A stretch of 64,000 nucleotides of DNA from assembly GCA_945901025.1 (NCBI GenBank), contig CAMDJW010000016.1, positions 1 through 64,000 of the forward strand, in the 5' to 3' direction. The notes below the pieces were generated by a model. That model did no database searches, had not been told where the DNA came from, and saw only the letters and a list, made by a program, of their open reading frames with translations. The position numbers were made by a program, and so were the translations under genes. Position 1 is the stretch's first letter; every line of letters begins with the position of its first letter. Of the stretch, positions 63,848-64,000 are shown one piece after another. The DNA comes from Spirosoma fluviale. Its GTDB lineage: Bacteria; Bacteroidota; Bacteroidia; Cytophagales; Spirosomataceae.

Positions 63848-64000
63848 ATGCAAAAAATGACGACTGAAGTATTAAAAGATATTCACAAGAATAGCTTATC
63901 CCCTATTTATCTATTGCATGGGGATGAGCATTTTTTTATAGACCAATTAACAGATGCCTTTGAGGCGGGTATACTTTCAGAGGATCAAAAAAGTTTTAAT
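63848..64000 (+). CDS. holA: DNA polymerase III subunit delta, 5' part
   Basis: Only 51 residues are inside the window: MQKMTTEVLKDIHKNSLSPIYLLHGDEHFFIDQLTDAFEAGILSEDQKS. The stretch SPIYLLHGDEHFFIDQLTDAF is the typical start of HolA (the non-Walker 'GDE' opening of the delta subunit of the clamp loader). The ATG at 63857 is another possible start. The gene runs out of the window on the plus strand. It is divergent from the FKBP gene, with both promoters in the 122 bases between. Length and remainder cannot be judged. Confidence 0.8.
   Translation, partial: MQKMTTEVLKDIHKNSLSPIYLLHGDEHFFIDQLTDAFEAGILSEDQKSFN

Overview
The window is a 64 kb stretch of a Bacteroidota chromosome, most likely order Cytophagales and possibly the Spirosomataceae (Aquirufa/Arcicella-like freshwater bacteria); the genus is inference. 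Support comes from moderately AT-rich DNA, promoters of the Bacteroidota type (-33 TTTG, about 20 bases, -7 TAnnTTTG), a primary sigma factor lacking region 1.1, a type IX secretion sorting domain on a phosphatase, an HU/SPOR membrane protein, a START-like domain protein, and weak use of Shine-Dalgarno sequences. I see no insertion sequence, prophage, CRISPR array or rRNA operon.

Layout. 1-16 kb is accessory and mostly extracytoplasmic: the end of a glycosyltransferase-like gene, a small lipoprotein, a secreted FAD oxidoreductase, a very large secreted fusion (PmoA-like + PVC-type dehydrogenase + HEAT + cytochrome c), a LamG protein, a polytopic membrane protein, an alginate-export-type porin, a zinc dehydrogenase, a frameshifted probable outer-membrane protein and a YncE/phosphoesterase fusion. 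16.5-22.5 kb has yceI, a sodium:solute symporter, and a run clpS-recR-sod-oxygenase-chromate transporter. 22.5-25.4 kb is a nucleotide-sugar operon (galE-rfbB-rfbA). 25.5-32 kb mixes housekeeping and regulatory genes (SirB1-like protein, phosphopantetheinyl transferase, WD40, DivIVA, folB, LacI regulator, purple acid phosphatase). 32-36.3 kb is gyrA plus a TPR protein.

The middle (36.3-39.5 kb) carries the most unusual DNA. A dif-like XerCD site lies in a convergent intergenic region. A cluster of DnaA boxes lies 2.8 kb away, upstream of a MazG-like/response regulator/histidine kinase operon. Gene orientation converges on this point, and a hand-sampled GC skew reverses across it, so I read it as the replication terminus and not the origin, despite the DnaA boxes.

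39.5-64 kb is mainly minus-strand core genes: XRE regulator, cvfB-like, dapD, then gapA (plus), trmB-folC, and a four-gene envelope operon (giant TPR protein, beta-barrel, HU/SPOR membrane protein, TonB-like protein) that is the best candidate here for a poorly described system. After it come an M61 peptidase, a cyclophilin with a small unknown partner, menD, rpoD, pnp, rpsO, a START-domain/LptF-type pair, a tRNA with CAT anticodon, dCMP deaminase, an FKBP isomerase and the start of holA.
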